A stretch of DNA of 38,143 nucleotides. It comes from CAZCZZ01 sp964503335. Its GTDB lineage: Bacteria > Verrucomicrobiota > Kiritimatiellia > CAIVKH01. Location of the stretch: assembly GCA_964503335.1 (NCBI GenBank), contig CAZCZZ010000038.1, positions 1 to 38,143 of the forward strand. The letters run 5' to 3'. The position numbers were made by a program, and so were the translations under genes. How positions within the stretch are numbered: position 1 is the first letter of the stretch; every line of letters starts with the position of its first letter. Positions 13,001 through 20,339 of this stretch are shown in pieces. The notes beneath the pieces are model-generated. The model was not told where the DNA came from. It was given only the letters and a program-made list of their open reading frames with translations, and searched no databases.

Positions 13001-15507
13001 GCCGCCGAATTGTTGCCGCCCGATCCGCGGTGCTCTTCCTCCAGCAGGGCATTGAGGAATACGCGCGTGATGTATGAACCGGATGAGCCGTTCAACGCGG
13101 TGAGGTGGATCTGATAGAGGCCGGATGTGGTGACCGGGACGGATTGGAGCAGAACGGACGCTCCCGCAGCAGGAGCATCATTCGAGACGCCACCGAAAAC
13201 TGCGCGTATCCAAAGCCCCGTCGATGGTTCGACCAACACGGTCGCGGTTTGTCCGGCGAGCAGCGGCAACGTAAAGGCGTCCTCGTCACCGCTCGTGAGC
13301 ACGGCTGACCTGGATCCTTCGTACAGCATGCCCCCGAGGGGGACGACAGGGGACAGGGGTGTCGGGAACGTGCCCAGTGCGAAATCGCCGTTCCACGAAA
13401 ACTCGGCGGGTTCACAGGGATTTCCGAAGGCGTCCTTCAATGCGCCTGTCTGCAGTTTCGCGGAGATCGTGCCTTCCTGGGAAACGTTACGCAGGAAATA
13501 CCGGACCGTAAACGCATCGAGGGCAACAGCGCTTGTGACGGAGCCCTGGCTGATCGCGAAGTCGAGCAGGCCGATGGATGACGGATCGACGGCTTCGTTG
13601 AAGTGAAGCGTGACGTGTTCGAGAGGCAGCGTGACGGTGGAGGCACTTGCCGGCTCGCTCGTCACAACGACCATCGGGACAGCGTCGTAAAGGAACGATG
13701 CGCTGTATGGACGATTGGACTGCGGCTGATCAAGTCGCAGGACCGCCCCGTCCGGCACGAACAGCGTTTGAGATCCCTGGTTGGTGACGGGAGACGGGGA
13801 GAAGTCGAAACGGACGGTGACAGCATCGGTGGTTGAGAATGAATTCGCAGGAACCCCGTTGAGCAGGCAATCAAACGCGTCAATGGATGAGGCATCAAAA
13901 GGATGCGTGAAGGCGACCACGACATTTGTGGGCGGTGCCGCAACAGAAGAACCTGAGCCCGGAATCGTTGCTCGGACACGCATGCCGAGCCCTTGCAGTG
14001 CGCCCAGCGCGTTGAGGCGTCCGCCAGTGATCGTCTTGCCCGTGAGCGACGCCTTCGGGTCCACACCTGCGAGGAGAGCGTCCTTGATATCGAGGGAGGA
14101 TGTTCCGGAAGCCAGCGCTAGCATGAGCGCGGCGGCTCCCGCGACGTGCGGCGTCGCCATCGACGTGCCGCTCTTGATGCCGTAGCCGCCTCCGGGAATG
14201 GCGCTGTAGATGGCTGAGCCGGGCGCCGCGAGGTCGACGCTGGTTGCGCCGTAATTGGAGAACGGGGAGAGGTTGTCGTTTCGATCCGTGGAAGCGACGG
14301 CGATGATGTTCGCGTTGGTGAAGCCGGATGGATGAAACGCCTGCGCATCGGCGTCTGCTGCATCGTTTCCTGCGGCCGCGATGAAGAGGATATCTTCCTC
14401 GGCGTTTTCGCCGATGGCGTCCTGCAGGAATTGCGAAGGCCCGCCGCCTCCCCAACTGTTACTTGTCAGCCTGACGTTGGCCACACCGTTGCGCTTCAAA
14501 GCCGCGACGTAGTGCAGGGCCTCCGCGGCGTCGGATGTGGACCCGCTGCCGGCGGCGCCGAGGAACTTGAGCGCGATGAGTCGCGCACTCCAGCACACGC
14601 CGACGATACCGGTGCTGTTGTTGCCCGATGCGGCGATGGTTCCTGAGACGTGGGTGCCGTGGCTGTTGTCGTCCTGCGGATTGCCATCGTTGCCGTAGAA
14701 ATCCCACCCGTACACGTCGTCAATGAGGCCGTTGTTGTCGTTGTCGGTCAGGTCGTCCGGAATCTCGCCCGGGTTGGTCCATAGGTTTGCGACAAGATCC
14801 GGGTGCGTGAGATCGATCCCGGTGTCGAGCACGCCGACCACGACGGACGAAGACCCCGTTGTCACGCTCCAGGCCTCCGGCGCATCAATGTCCGCATCGG
14901 CCGTGCCGCCTGATTGTCCGGTGTTATGGAGTCCGTAGAGCTGCGTGAACTCGGGATCATTTGGAATGATCTCGGTGGTATGCACGATGTAGTCCGGTTC
15001 GGCCAGCGACACGACCGCGGTCTCGGCCATATAGGCTGCGACTGCGCGACGAACGGTCTGAAGATCGGCTTGGGCGAAGCGCACAAGGTATACGTCGGAG
15101 AGGGGCAGGCGGCGCAGGATGACGCCGCCGTGCTTCGCGTTGATCGTGCGCAGGTCCGACTCCGAAGCGCCGGGCTTTAGGCGGACGACGATGTGGTCGG
15201 CCACCAGCGCGATCGTGCGACCGCGGGATTCTTCGGTCGCGAGCAGGGGGTATTTGAAGTCGGAGGCGAGGAGGCGGCGGGTCGTGACTGTTCCGGCATG
15301 GGTGACTGAACGCTCCTCGCGGAGAAGAGTGGCTTGCGCGAGCAGTGGGGGAACTGCCGGATCATGCCGATCGGACTGATCCGACGGATCGGTCCGACCT
15401 TTCTGCGAGATCTCAATCGGCGGGCTTTCGAGCGACCCCCTGAGCCCCCCCAAGATCGCCGCGATGAGCAGGGCGATCACCCCTATGTAACCCCAAGCCT
15501 TGGTCAT
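10000..15507 (-). CDS. Giant secreted S8 (subtilisin-type) multidomain protease
   Basis: About 1835 residues. The N-terminal hydrophobic segment WGYIGVIALLIAAILGG (about 5-21) is a signal peptide or anchor. A low-complexity Asp/Ser/Arg linker and a propeptide-like domain (about 100-185, HIVVRLKPGASESDL) follow. The S8 domain (about 195-480) has the complete triad: Asp228 (VLDTGIDLTHPDL), His283 (SHGTHVSGT) and Ser449 (GTSMATPHVAG). Downstream are Ig-like modules, PPC-like segments (VVAGDALDIKTG; SGIYRVRIQG), a propeller-like region, two HYR-like repeats (each with a DxCG signature), a fibronectin-III-like domain and a calcium-motif stretch DYDSDQVLNGDEAVAGTDP. It ends EGYFRVRAIRE. ATG 15507 is preferred over GTG 15531 because it places the hydrophobic segment at the N terminus. 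BioA lies 40 nt upstream on the same strand. Confidence 0.92.
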   Translation of the reverse strand: MTKAWGYIGVIALLIAAILGGLRGSLESPPIEISQKGRTDPSDQSDRHDPAVPPLLAQATLLREERSVTHAGTVTTRRLLASDFKYPLLATEESRGRTIALVADHIVVRLKPGASESDLRTINAKHGGVILRRLPLSDVYLVRFAQADLQTVRRAVAAYMAETAVVSLAEPDYIVHTTEIIPNDPEFTQLYGLHNTGQSGGTADADIDAPEAWSVTTGSSSVVVGVLDTGIDLTHPDLVANLWTNPGEIPDDLTDNDNNGLIDDVYGWDFYGNDGNPQDDNSHGTHVSGTIAASGNNSTGIVGVCWSARLIALKFLGAAGSGSTSDAAEALHYVAALKRNGVANVRLTSNSWGGGGPSQFLQDAIGENAEEDILFIAAAGNDAADADAQAFHPSGFTNANIIAVASTDRNDNLSPFSNYGATSVDLAAPGSAIYSAIPGGGYGIKSGTSMATPHVAGAAALMLALASGTSSLDIKDALLAGVDPKASLTGKTITGGRLNALGALQGLGMRVRATIPGSGSSVAAPPTNVVVAFTHPFDASSIDAFDCLLNGVPANSFSTTDAVTVRFDFSPSPVTNQGSQTLFVPDGAVLRLDQPQSNRPYSASFLYDAVPMVVVTSEPASASTVTLPLEHVTLHFNEAVDPSSIGLLDFAISQGSVTSAVALDAFTVRYFLRNVSQEGTISAKLQTGALKDAFGNPCEPAEFSWNGDFALGTFPTPLSPVVPLGGMLYEGSRSAVLTSGDEDAFTLPLLAGQTATVLVEPSTGLWIRAVFGGVSNDAPAAGASVLLQSVPVTTSGLYQIHLTALNGSSGSYITRVFLNALLEEEHRGSGGNNSAATAESLDTGFLSLGTGAAARVAVVGSIQSTGTQVIATEDFENHTWGGAWTSYSSRAAGRVMIDSNTPAASGSKFLRFDNTDGSNTLNEAEWVVNLGDVNEAQLRFRHAQWNDELNIWLTQRFNDHRNGDAISISDKGGAWHQVWYPPFRQTVGQWQTYTIDLGSNAAAARMALTPELRLRFQQYDNQEFPSDGTGFDLLEILAPLPTEDWFAFSAVAGERIGILLTPHANARLEVSLLDASNAVFRTGNALEDGSGEVLHDVLIPKAGMWRVRIKGGGHVDYTLLVTRNAQAAVEPDNGQAAAPDITSTGFAFGDLSNEGVLYAYEAPSIYLGSILRIDPATLSIRRAFTAPHHSGAAYEALVGEMAFDGEWIWYVGGRDSNGVQRVFKVDPQTGNAVASFDVNMPSALKGLASLNGELFLGTQQHTIEVYNRNTFAWLRSLPDNLPGWLTGLEGSPATTSVFATAKADTLYRLNPQGGAILQQKLMSPRPDGVEVSLGLAGGEAFIGNWGGDDPLLVLRTDTLDLVRKPAWDGSPFGGFGGVDGGAPADDVLLNVVAGDALDIKTGTPGRGTNSPVVNALDPVLQLYGPTGSLLATDDNSGGDGVNARALHTATVSGIYRVRIQGANGTAGPYILSATGATGAPLEPQISMQTPPDVQIACGSDSSPAATGSATAAADCGTPIVSYTDTLVSGGCSSAFAIHREWSATDSCGGEVLATQVITVVDLVPPLLAVPPDVTVTWGSSLGASALGNATATDACASVVSVWHADEIQDAINTTARVVRTWFAEDACGNVASLAQWITVTNAWPPEMTPEPSFTLGAENTVTWTSAVPADAFMVERAEDPTFSDALQSAWSVQNSHTFTNLDDGALYFFRARGVLTSASEHVETEWSQTVASRQLSAQGDYDSDQVLNGDEAVAGTDPLDASSTFELLDLVLNGAQLEVVWSGGTGIVQHIESASSPDATWNAFHTNEPALTTNALLIPAQDQPEGYFRVRAIRE
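15372..15396. repeat. 25-nt palindrome inside the protease gene
   Basis: CGGACTGATCCG, a central A, then CGGATCGGTCCG: the arms pair with a single G-T mismatch. It encodes part of the Asp/Ser/Arg-rich linker just after the signal segment, so a repeat seems to have inserted or expanded in frame. Confidence 0.6.
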
Positions 15508-15547
15508 GCAACACCGCTGGGAAGATACCACGAATTGAGTTTCGCGG

Positions 15548-16816
15548 TTACCTCGTGTTTCGGATGGCCGATGCGACTTCGCCGGCTACGCGGCGGAGAT
15601 CATCGACCGGCGTGTTTAGCGGGGGCATGAGGTAGATGACGTTCCCGAGGGGGCGGAGCAGGATGCCGTTGTCCAGGAGTGCTTTGCGGATTCGATGAGG
15701 AAGCGCCACCCCGTCAGCGGATCTTTCGTCGTTCAGCTCGATCGCGGCGATCATGCCAAGGCACCGAACCTCCTTCACGCGGGGAATGGCGGCCAGCGGG
15801 GATAGAATTTCCTGCAGGACGCGAGCGCGTTCCTGGACGGATTCGAGGAAGCCGGGCTTCGCGAATTCGTCCAAGGCGGCGAGGGCCGCTGAGCAAGCGA
15901 TGGGATTCCCGCAAAATGTGTGACCATGTTGCAGGGTGTGGCTGTCGTCGAACGTTTGATAGATGGTATCCTTGGCAATGGTGGCACTGATCGGGAGGTA
16001 GCCGCCGGAGAGCGCTTTGCCGACACAGACGAGATCGGGATCAATGCCGGCCTTCTCGAACGCGAACATCGTGCCGGTCCGTCCGAATCCCATGGCGATT
16101 TCATCGACGATGAGCAGAGTGCCGGATGCCTTGCACCATGCGGCGAGGTCGCTGAGCCACGTTGCCGGATACATCTTCATTCCTGCCGCGCCGAGGCAGA
16201 GGGGTTCCACGATGACAGCGGCGAGCGATTCCTTCACGGGGTCGAGCGTTCGCCGCGTCTCCTCGAAGGTTGATGGGAAGGGCATGGACACGACGGGAGC
16301 GAGGACGGATTTGAAGGGCTGGTGAAATTGGTCGAGGTAGCCGACCGACATCGCGCCGAGCGTGTCGCCGTGGTAGGCATCGCGGATGCAGGCAAAGCGA
16401 GTTCGCCCCGTTACACCAGTGTTCGCGAAGTATTGCAGCGCGATCTTGAGTGCCTGTTCGACCGCGCTTGATCCGTCGCTTGCGAACAACACGTGTCGAT
16501 CCGGTGTCGGCATAAGGCGAGCGAGCCGCGCGGCGAGTCGCGCAGCATCCGGGTGGGAGAGGTTGCCGAGGATGCTGTGTTGCAGGGTTTCGGCTTGCCT
16601 GCGGATGGCGGAGACGAGTGCGGGATGGCTGTGCCCGAGAGCGCAGCACCACCAGGAGGAGATCGCGTCGAAATAGCGTCGGCCGTCGTCGGCGACAAGG
16701 TAGCACCCATCGCCCTGGACGATCATCGGTGGCGGTGTGTCCGTCAGCGTCGAGCGCCGCGTATAGGGATGCCAGACGTGCGCGTGATCCGACTTGCTGG
16801 GGTCAAAAGACGACAT
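15548..16816 (-). CDS. bioA: Adenosylmethionine-8-amino-7-oxononanoate aminotransferase
   Basis: A fold-type I PLP enzyme that converts 8-amino-7-oxononanoate to 7,8-diaminononanoate with S-adenosylmethionine as amino donor, in biotin synthesis. 422 residues, normal length. Visible features are HVWHPYTRRS near the N terminus, SSWWCCALGHSHP, YHGDTLGAMSVG, the PLP Asp in VDEIAMGFGRTG and the Schiff-base Lys267 in VGKALSGGYLP. No other biotin gene (bioB, D, F) lies in the window. The ATG at 16816 has no Shine-Dalgarno sequence. TAATAT ends 6 nt upstream on the minus strand (16823-16828), the spacing expected if transcription starts at the ATG itself. It is divergent from the PilZ gene at 16897 and 40 nt ahead of the S8 protease gene. 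Confidence 0.95.
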   Translation of the reverse strand: MSSFDPSKSDHAHVWHPYTRRSTLTDTPPPMIVQGDGCYLVADDGRRYFDAISSWWCCALGHSHPALVSAIRRQAETLQHSILGNLSHPDAARLAARLARLMPTPDRHVLFASDGSSAVEQALKIALQYFANTGVTGRTRFACIRDAYHGDTLGAMSVGYLDQFHQPFKSVLAPVVSMPFPSTFEETRRTLDPVKESLAAVIVEPLCLGAAGMKMYPATWLSDLAAWCKASGTLLIVDEIAMGFGRTGTMFAFEKAGIDPDLVCVGKALSGGYLPISATIAKDTIYQTFDDSHTLQHGHTFCGNPIACSAALAALDEFAKPGFLESVQERARVLQEILSPLAAIPRVKEVRCLGMIAAIELNDERSADGVALPHRIRKALLDNGILLRPLGNVIYLMPPLNTPVDDLRRVAGEVASAIRNTR

Positions 16817-16822
16817 ACGAGG

Positions 16823-16828
16823 ATATTA
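16823..16828 (-). promoter_or_regulatory. Candidate -10 box for a leaderless bioA
   Basis: TAATAT on the minus strand, 5 of 6 matches to TATAAT allowing its usual degeneracy, placed 6 nt before the start codon. The -35 region is poor (TTATGC at 17-nt spacing), so support is limited. Confidence 0.3.
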
Positions 16829-16896
16829 CATGATTCCGTGGAAACGCATAAGCACGAAGCTCGTCACCGCGTCGTCCCTGTGCTAGGGTCTTCAGC

Positions 16897-17391
16897 GTGT
16901 CACGGGTGGAGCCAGATGTGGACAGTCCGGAGCTCAGGCGATTCATTCGCCATCCTGCCGACATTGCCATCGAGGTCGAGCTAGCCTCCCTCGTGTCCGT
17001 TCAAAAGGAGTATCTCACCGATATCAGCGAGGGTGGGCTTCGTTTTAAGTCCCGCATCGATCTCCCTGGTGGAACCCTGGTGAAGATTCGCATTCCACTG
17101 GTACGTCCCACGTTTGAGTCCACGGGCATCGTCGTGTGGTCGGCGGATCGCGGAGCCTTCTATGAAATCGGCGTGGAGTTTCTCCATCCGCGCGATGTGT
17201 TCCGTGCGCGCATGGTGGAGCAGGTCTGCCATATCGAGCACTACAAGCGAGAGGTGCTTGAGCGGGAGGGGCGAACGCTCTCGAGCGAGCAGGCGGCGAT
17301 GGAGTGGATTGAGAAGTATGCGGCGGAATTTCCGCGGCCGGGAACTGCGAAGGAGCGTTTGGACGAGCGTTACCGGGGAAGCGACGGCTAG
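16897..17391 (+). CDS. PilZ-domain protein
   Basis: 164 residues. The PilZ cyclic-di-GMP signature is complete: RRFIR (about 14-18) supplies the RxxxR motif, and DISEGGLRF (about 42-50) supplies the D/NxSxxG motif, with a beta-barrel pattern through VGVEFLHP-like strands (IGVEFLHP). The C-terminal third (about 110-164) is charged and helical. Such proteins bind c-di-GMP and act as adaptors for motility, adhesion or polysaccharide export; the target is unknown here. It starts at GTG 16897, with no clear ribosome-binding site. It ends in a CTAG shared with the stop codon of the opposite-strand PilZ gene. Confidence 0.88.
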   Translation: MSRVEPDVDSPELRRFIRHPADIAIEVELASLVSVQKEYLTDISEGGLRFKSRIDLPGGTLVKIRIPLVRPTFESTGIVVWSADRGAFYEIGVEFLHPRDVFRARMVEQVCHIEHYKREVLEREGRTLSSEQAAMEWIEKYAAEFPRPGTAKERLDERYRGSDG

Positions 17392-17789
17392 AAATTCTCG
17401 CAGAAGCAGCAGAGGTGTTTGCCATCGCGGGCGACGCAGCGGATCTTTTCGCTCTGCTCGGGTGCGAGGTCGAGGAACTTGATCCAAACGCGGTAATCCC
17501 CCTTCTTCTTCTCCGACTCACAGCGAACCACGGCACCCGTGCATGTGACGTTCTCGGCCTTCTTCTTTCCCTTGGGTTTCACCGCGAGCTTGAATTCCAT
17601 CAGGGTGTAATCCTTGATGGCGACCGGGGAGTGGAACTGCATGCCCATCGGGCATAGGACGAAGGTCCCGGGTTGCTTCACCTTCTTGCCGCGGCCCAGC
17701 ACGACGCATACGTCATCCTTTTCGCTCTGCGGGCTTCGTAGCTGCCTTGCCAGTTCTTTGCAACATGCTGCGTTGGACGTCTTGTTCAC
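17388..17789 (-). CDS. Small PilZ-like protein
   Basis: About 133 residues from GTG 17789. The segment TFVLCPMGMQFHSPVAIKDYTLMEFKLAV, then CTGAVVRCESEKKKGDYRVWIKFLDL, follows the strand pattern of the PilZ barrel. The canonical RxxxR arginines and DxSxxG motif are not seen, so c-di-GMP binding is doubtful. The C terminus is cysteine-rich (RDGKHLCCFCENF). A longer start at 17888 would overlap the permease gene and is unlikely. The N terminus is uncertain: a neighbouring frame has an ATG that runs into a stop after about 17 codons. It lies 61 nt downstream of the LptF/G gene and may be cotranscribed with it. Confidence 0.6.
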   Translation of the reverse strand: MNKTSNAACCKELARQLRSPQSEKDDVCVVLGRGKKVKQPGTFVLCPMGMQFHSPVAIKDYTLMEFKLAVKPKGKKKAENVTCTGAVVRCESEKKKGDYRVWIKFLDLAPEQSEKIRCVARDGKHLCCFCENF

Positions 17790-17850
17790 GGGATTTGAAG
17801 GCAATATACGCGCAGAAGGTGCGGCGTCAAATCGTCGCTTTGCGAGTCGG

Positions 17851-18957
17851 TCACCGCATGCGGAAGACCATGACCAGGCTGATGCCAAGAAACGTCATGT
17901 TCGGGAGCCAACCGCCGAGCCAGGCCGGCACGATGGATTCCTTAGCCATCCAGAGGCCGATCAGCGTCAGGCCGTAGTAGCCGAGGAACATCAGGAGAAC
18001 GAGGCCGATCCCGACGAGGGCGCCTTTGCGTCCGGTCTGGTTTCCGAACGGCACGCCCAGCAGGGTGACGATCAGGCAGGCCCAGGGCATGGCGAGGCGG
18101 CTGTGCAGGTCTGCGGTGATGCGGGCGAGGGTGCGCGGTTCCCGTTCCGGGTTCGCGGAGACGTAGGCATAGAGTTCCCTCGCGGAGAAGAGTTCCGGTT
18201 CGAGGCCCGGATCCTTGATCTCGTTGAGGAAGTCGCGGGGTGATTCGGTGAGGTTGTTCATCGGACGACTGAGCTCAAAACGTGGCGGACCTTTGGGATT
18301 GCCCCACTCGTCGTAGTTCTGGGTCTGGATCTCGGAGAACCACCATCGGCCGTCGATCCATCGACCTGTCTTGGCAAGGAGCTTGTACTCTTCCGAGCGG
18401 CCGTCTGGCCGGCGCTGGATGACCTGGATGCCGTTCATCTCAAACGAGCGCATGTTGAAATCGTTGACGTACCACATGCGCTGGGCCGCGGGTCGGGAGA
18501 GGGCGAGGTTGGAGACCTGGTAGACATCGACGCCGTGGCCGGTCTTGCGCTGCTGCGAGATGAATTTTCTGCACCAGAAAGCGGCCTTGGGGCCGACCGA
18601 TTCATGGATCATTGCGACGGTCAGCGACATGCAGAAGCCGACAATAATGAAAGGGAGCATCAGGCGGGACATGCTGAGGCCGCTTACCCGCATCGCCGTC
18701 AGTTCGTTGCTTCTCGTCATGGAGTACAGGCTGTACAAGACCGCGCAAAGCAGCGAGATGGGCACGATCCGGACGAGGACGGACGGAAGCAGGATCAGGT
18801 AGTACTTCAGCACCAGCAACATGGGCGTCTTGCCCTCGATGAAGTCCGGCAGGTTATCGAAGAGGTCGAAGACGATCGTGATCATCACGAACGCCAGCAG
18901 GCAGTAGACCAGCGGCACCAACAGGGTCCGCAGCAGGTATTTATCGATCAACTTCAC
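17851..18957 (-). CDS. LptF/LptG family LPS-export permease (YjgP/YjgQ)
   Basis: 368 residues, the family length. The N-terminal signature is MKLIDKYLLRTLLVPLVYCLLAF, with three N-terminal membrane helices (about 10-32, 55-80, 98-118), then a periplasmic beta-jellyroll region (about 125-270) and three C-terminal helices (about 290-310, 317-336, 342-364). The segment MTRSNELTAMRVSGLSMSRL is the conserved cytoplasmic coupling helix region that contacts LptB. LptF and LptG form the inner-membrane channel that extracts lipopolysaccharide and passes it to LptC. No second permease is adjacent, so F versus G cannot be decided. The start is GTG 18957, with no obvious ribosome-binding site. Confidence 0.92.
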   Translation of the reverse strand: MKLIDKYLLRTLLVPLVYCLLAFVMITIVFDLFDNLPDFIEGKTPMLLVLKYYLILLPSVLVRIVPISLLCAVLYSLYSMTRSNELTAMRVSGLSMSRLMLPFIIVGFCMSLTVAMIHESVGPKAAFWCRKFISQQRKTGHGVDVYQVSNLALSRPAAQRMWYVNDFNMRSFEMNGIQVIQRRPDGRSEEYKLLAKTGRWIDGRWWFSEIQTQNYDEWGNPKGPPRFELSRPMNNLTESPRDFLNEIKDPGLEPELFSARELYAYVSANPEREPRTLARITADLHSRLAMPWACLIVTLLGVPFGNQTGRKGALVGIGLVLLMFLGYYGLTLIGLWMAKESIVPAWLGGWLPNMTFLGISLVMVFRMR

Positions 18958-19011
18958 GGCGCGAGAAGGTACAGGGGCAGGCGGGGCAAAACAAGAGCAG
19001 GGGGCGCTGGC

Positions 19012-19041
19012 GAAACCTGAAACTTGAAACCTGAGTTTCAG
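19012..19041 (+). repeat. Heptamer repeat forming a hairpin
   Basis: GAAACCT, GAAACTT, GAAACCT follow in tandem, then GAGTTTC in opposite sense. CTGAAACT (19017-19024) and AGTTTCAG (19034-19041) can form an 8-bp stem. It lies in the 263-nt gap between the LptF/G and gap genes, which otherwise holds only the gap promoter and leader. Confidence 0.7.
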
Positions 19042-19105
19042 AGAATCACGCAGAATAGGCTTTTCCCTTACGATTCTTACAGGGGAAGGGGCAGGGAGTG
19101 GACAG

Positions 19106-19132
19106 TTGACCTGTGGGGTTGCCTGATATACA
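19106..19132 (+). promoter_or_regulatory. Putative gap promoter
   Basis: TTGACC (19106-19111) and TATACA (19127-19132) are separated by 15 nt, short of the ideal 17. The -35 is near consensus. About 90 nt of leader would precede the gap start codon. Confidence 0.4.
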
Positions 19133-19220
19133 TATCACGGCTCTTGAATCGGTACGAAAAGGGCATTTCGGTTCGAGAAAACAAAAGATCAAGCGTTACA
19201 ACAACAGGAGTTGATTTGTC

Positions 19221-20294
19221 ATGGCTATCAAGGTGGGCATTAACGGTTTCGGCCGAATCGGCCGTATGGTTTTCCAGGCGCTCTGCGATCAGGGACTTCT
19301 GGGCAAGACGATTGACGTCGTAGCGGTTGTCGATGTTTCGACGGATGCCGACTACTTCGCGTACCAGATGAAGTACGATTCCGTGCAGGGCAAGTTCAAG
19401 CACGCGGTCTCGACCGAGAAGAGCGATCCTTCGAAGGAAGAGAACGACATCATCGTCGTCAACGGCAACAAGGTCCGCTGCGTCGCAGCGACGAAGACGC
19501 CCGCCGAGCTGCCCTGGGGCAAGCTGGGTGTGGATTACGTCATCGAGTCGACGGGCTTGTTCACCGACTCCGAGAAGGCGAAGGGTCACCTGCAGGCCGG
19601 TGCAAAGAAGGTCATCATCACGGCCCCGGGCAAGGGTGATGTCAAGACGTTCGTGATCGGTGTGAATGAGAACGACTACAAGTCGGCCGAGCATCACATC
19701 GTCTCCAACGCCTCCTGCACGACGAACTGCCTCGCGCCGGTCGTCCACGTTCTCCTTAAGGAAGGTTTCGGCATCGAGACGGGTCTCATGACCACGATTC
19801 ATGCCTACACGGCCACACAGAAGGTGGTGGATGGTCCTTCCAAGAAGGATTGGCGCGGTGGACGCGCTGCCGCGATCAACGTGATTCCCTCCACGACGGG
19901 TGCCGCGAAGGCCGTCGGTGAAGTCCTTCCCGCGACCAAGGGCAAGCTCACGGGCATGGCCTTCCGCGTCCCGACGCCCACGGTTTCCGTGGTTGACCTC
20001 ACGTTCCGCACGACGCGCGACACATCGATCGAGGAGATCGACGCGGCCCTCAAGAAGGCCTCTCAGACGTATCTCAAGAACATCCTTGGCGTGACGGACG
20101 AGGAGCTGGTTTCGACCGACTTCATCCACGACGAGCGTTCCTCGATCTACGACTCGCTCGCTACGCTCCAGAACAACCTGAAGGGCGAGAAGCGCTTCTT
20201 CAAGGTCGTGTCCTGGTACGACAACGAGTGGGGCTATTCCAACCGCGTCGTCGATCTCGTTCGCCTCATGGCAGCGAAAGACGGCAAAGCCTAG
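19221..20294 (+). CDS. gap: Glyceraldehyde-3-phosphate dehydrogenase (type I)
   Basis: Oxidises and phosphorylates glyceraldehyde-3-phosphate with NAD in glycolysis. 357 residues, about 25 longer than E. coli GapA. The Rossmann start is KVGINGFGRIGR, the catalytic Cys166 lies in NASCTTNC, and WYDNEWGYSNRVVDL closes the protein. The extra length lies before the active site, in the coenzyme domain (FKHAVSTEKSDPSKEENDI). The wording of several blocks, LPWGKLGVDYVIESTGLFT and ATLQNNLKGEKRFFKVVSW, is the form I remember from the kinetoplastid glycosomal enzyme and its bacterial relatives rather than from E. coli GapA. An AGGAG ribosome-binding site precedes ATG 19221. It is the first gene of gap-pgk-tpiA-secG. 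Confidence 0.97.
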   Translation: MAIKVGINGFGRIGRMVFQALCDQGLLGKTIDVVAVVDVSTDADYFAYQMKYDSVQGKFKHAVSTEKSDPSKEENDIIVVNGNKVRCVAATKTPAELPWGKLGVDYVIESTGLFTDSEKAKGHLQAGAKKVIITAPGKGDVKTFVIGVNENDYKSAEHHIVSNASCTTNCLAPVVHVLLKEGFGIETGLMTTIHAYTATQKVVDGPSKKDWRGGRAAAINVIPSTTGAAKAVGEVLPATKGKLTGMAFRVPTPTVSVVDLTFRTTRDTSIEEIDAALKKASQTYLKNILGVTDEELVSTDFIHDERSSIYDSLATLQNNLKGEKRFFKVVSWYDNEWGYSNRVVDLVRLMAAKDGKA

Positions 20295-20339
20295 GACTTC
20301 CGGACGGCGGATAGTGTCAGTCAGCAAAGGGAACTCTTG

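Noticed and set aside
17790..17888. Longer start for the small PilZ-like gene
   Set aside because: It would overlap the 3' end of the LptF/G gene and adds no PilZ sequence. The possibility of a frameshift near the N terminus remains open, because a nearby ATG in another frame stops after about 17 codons.
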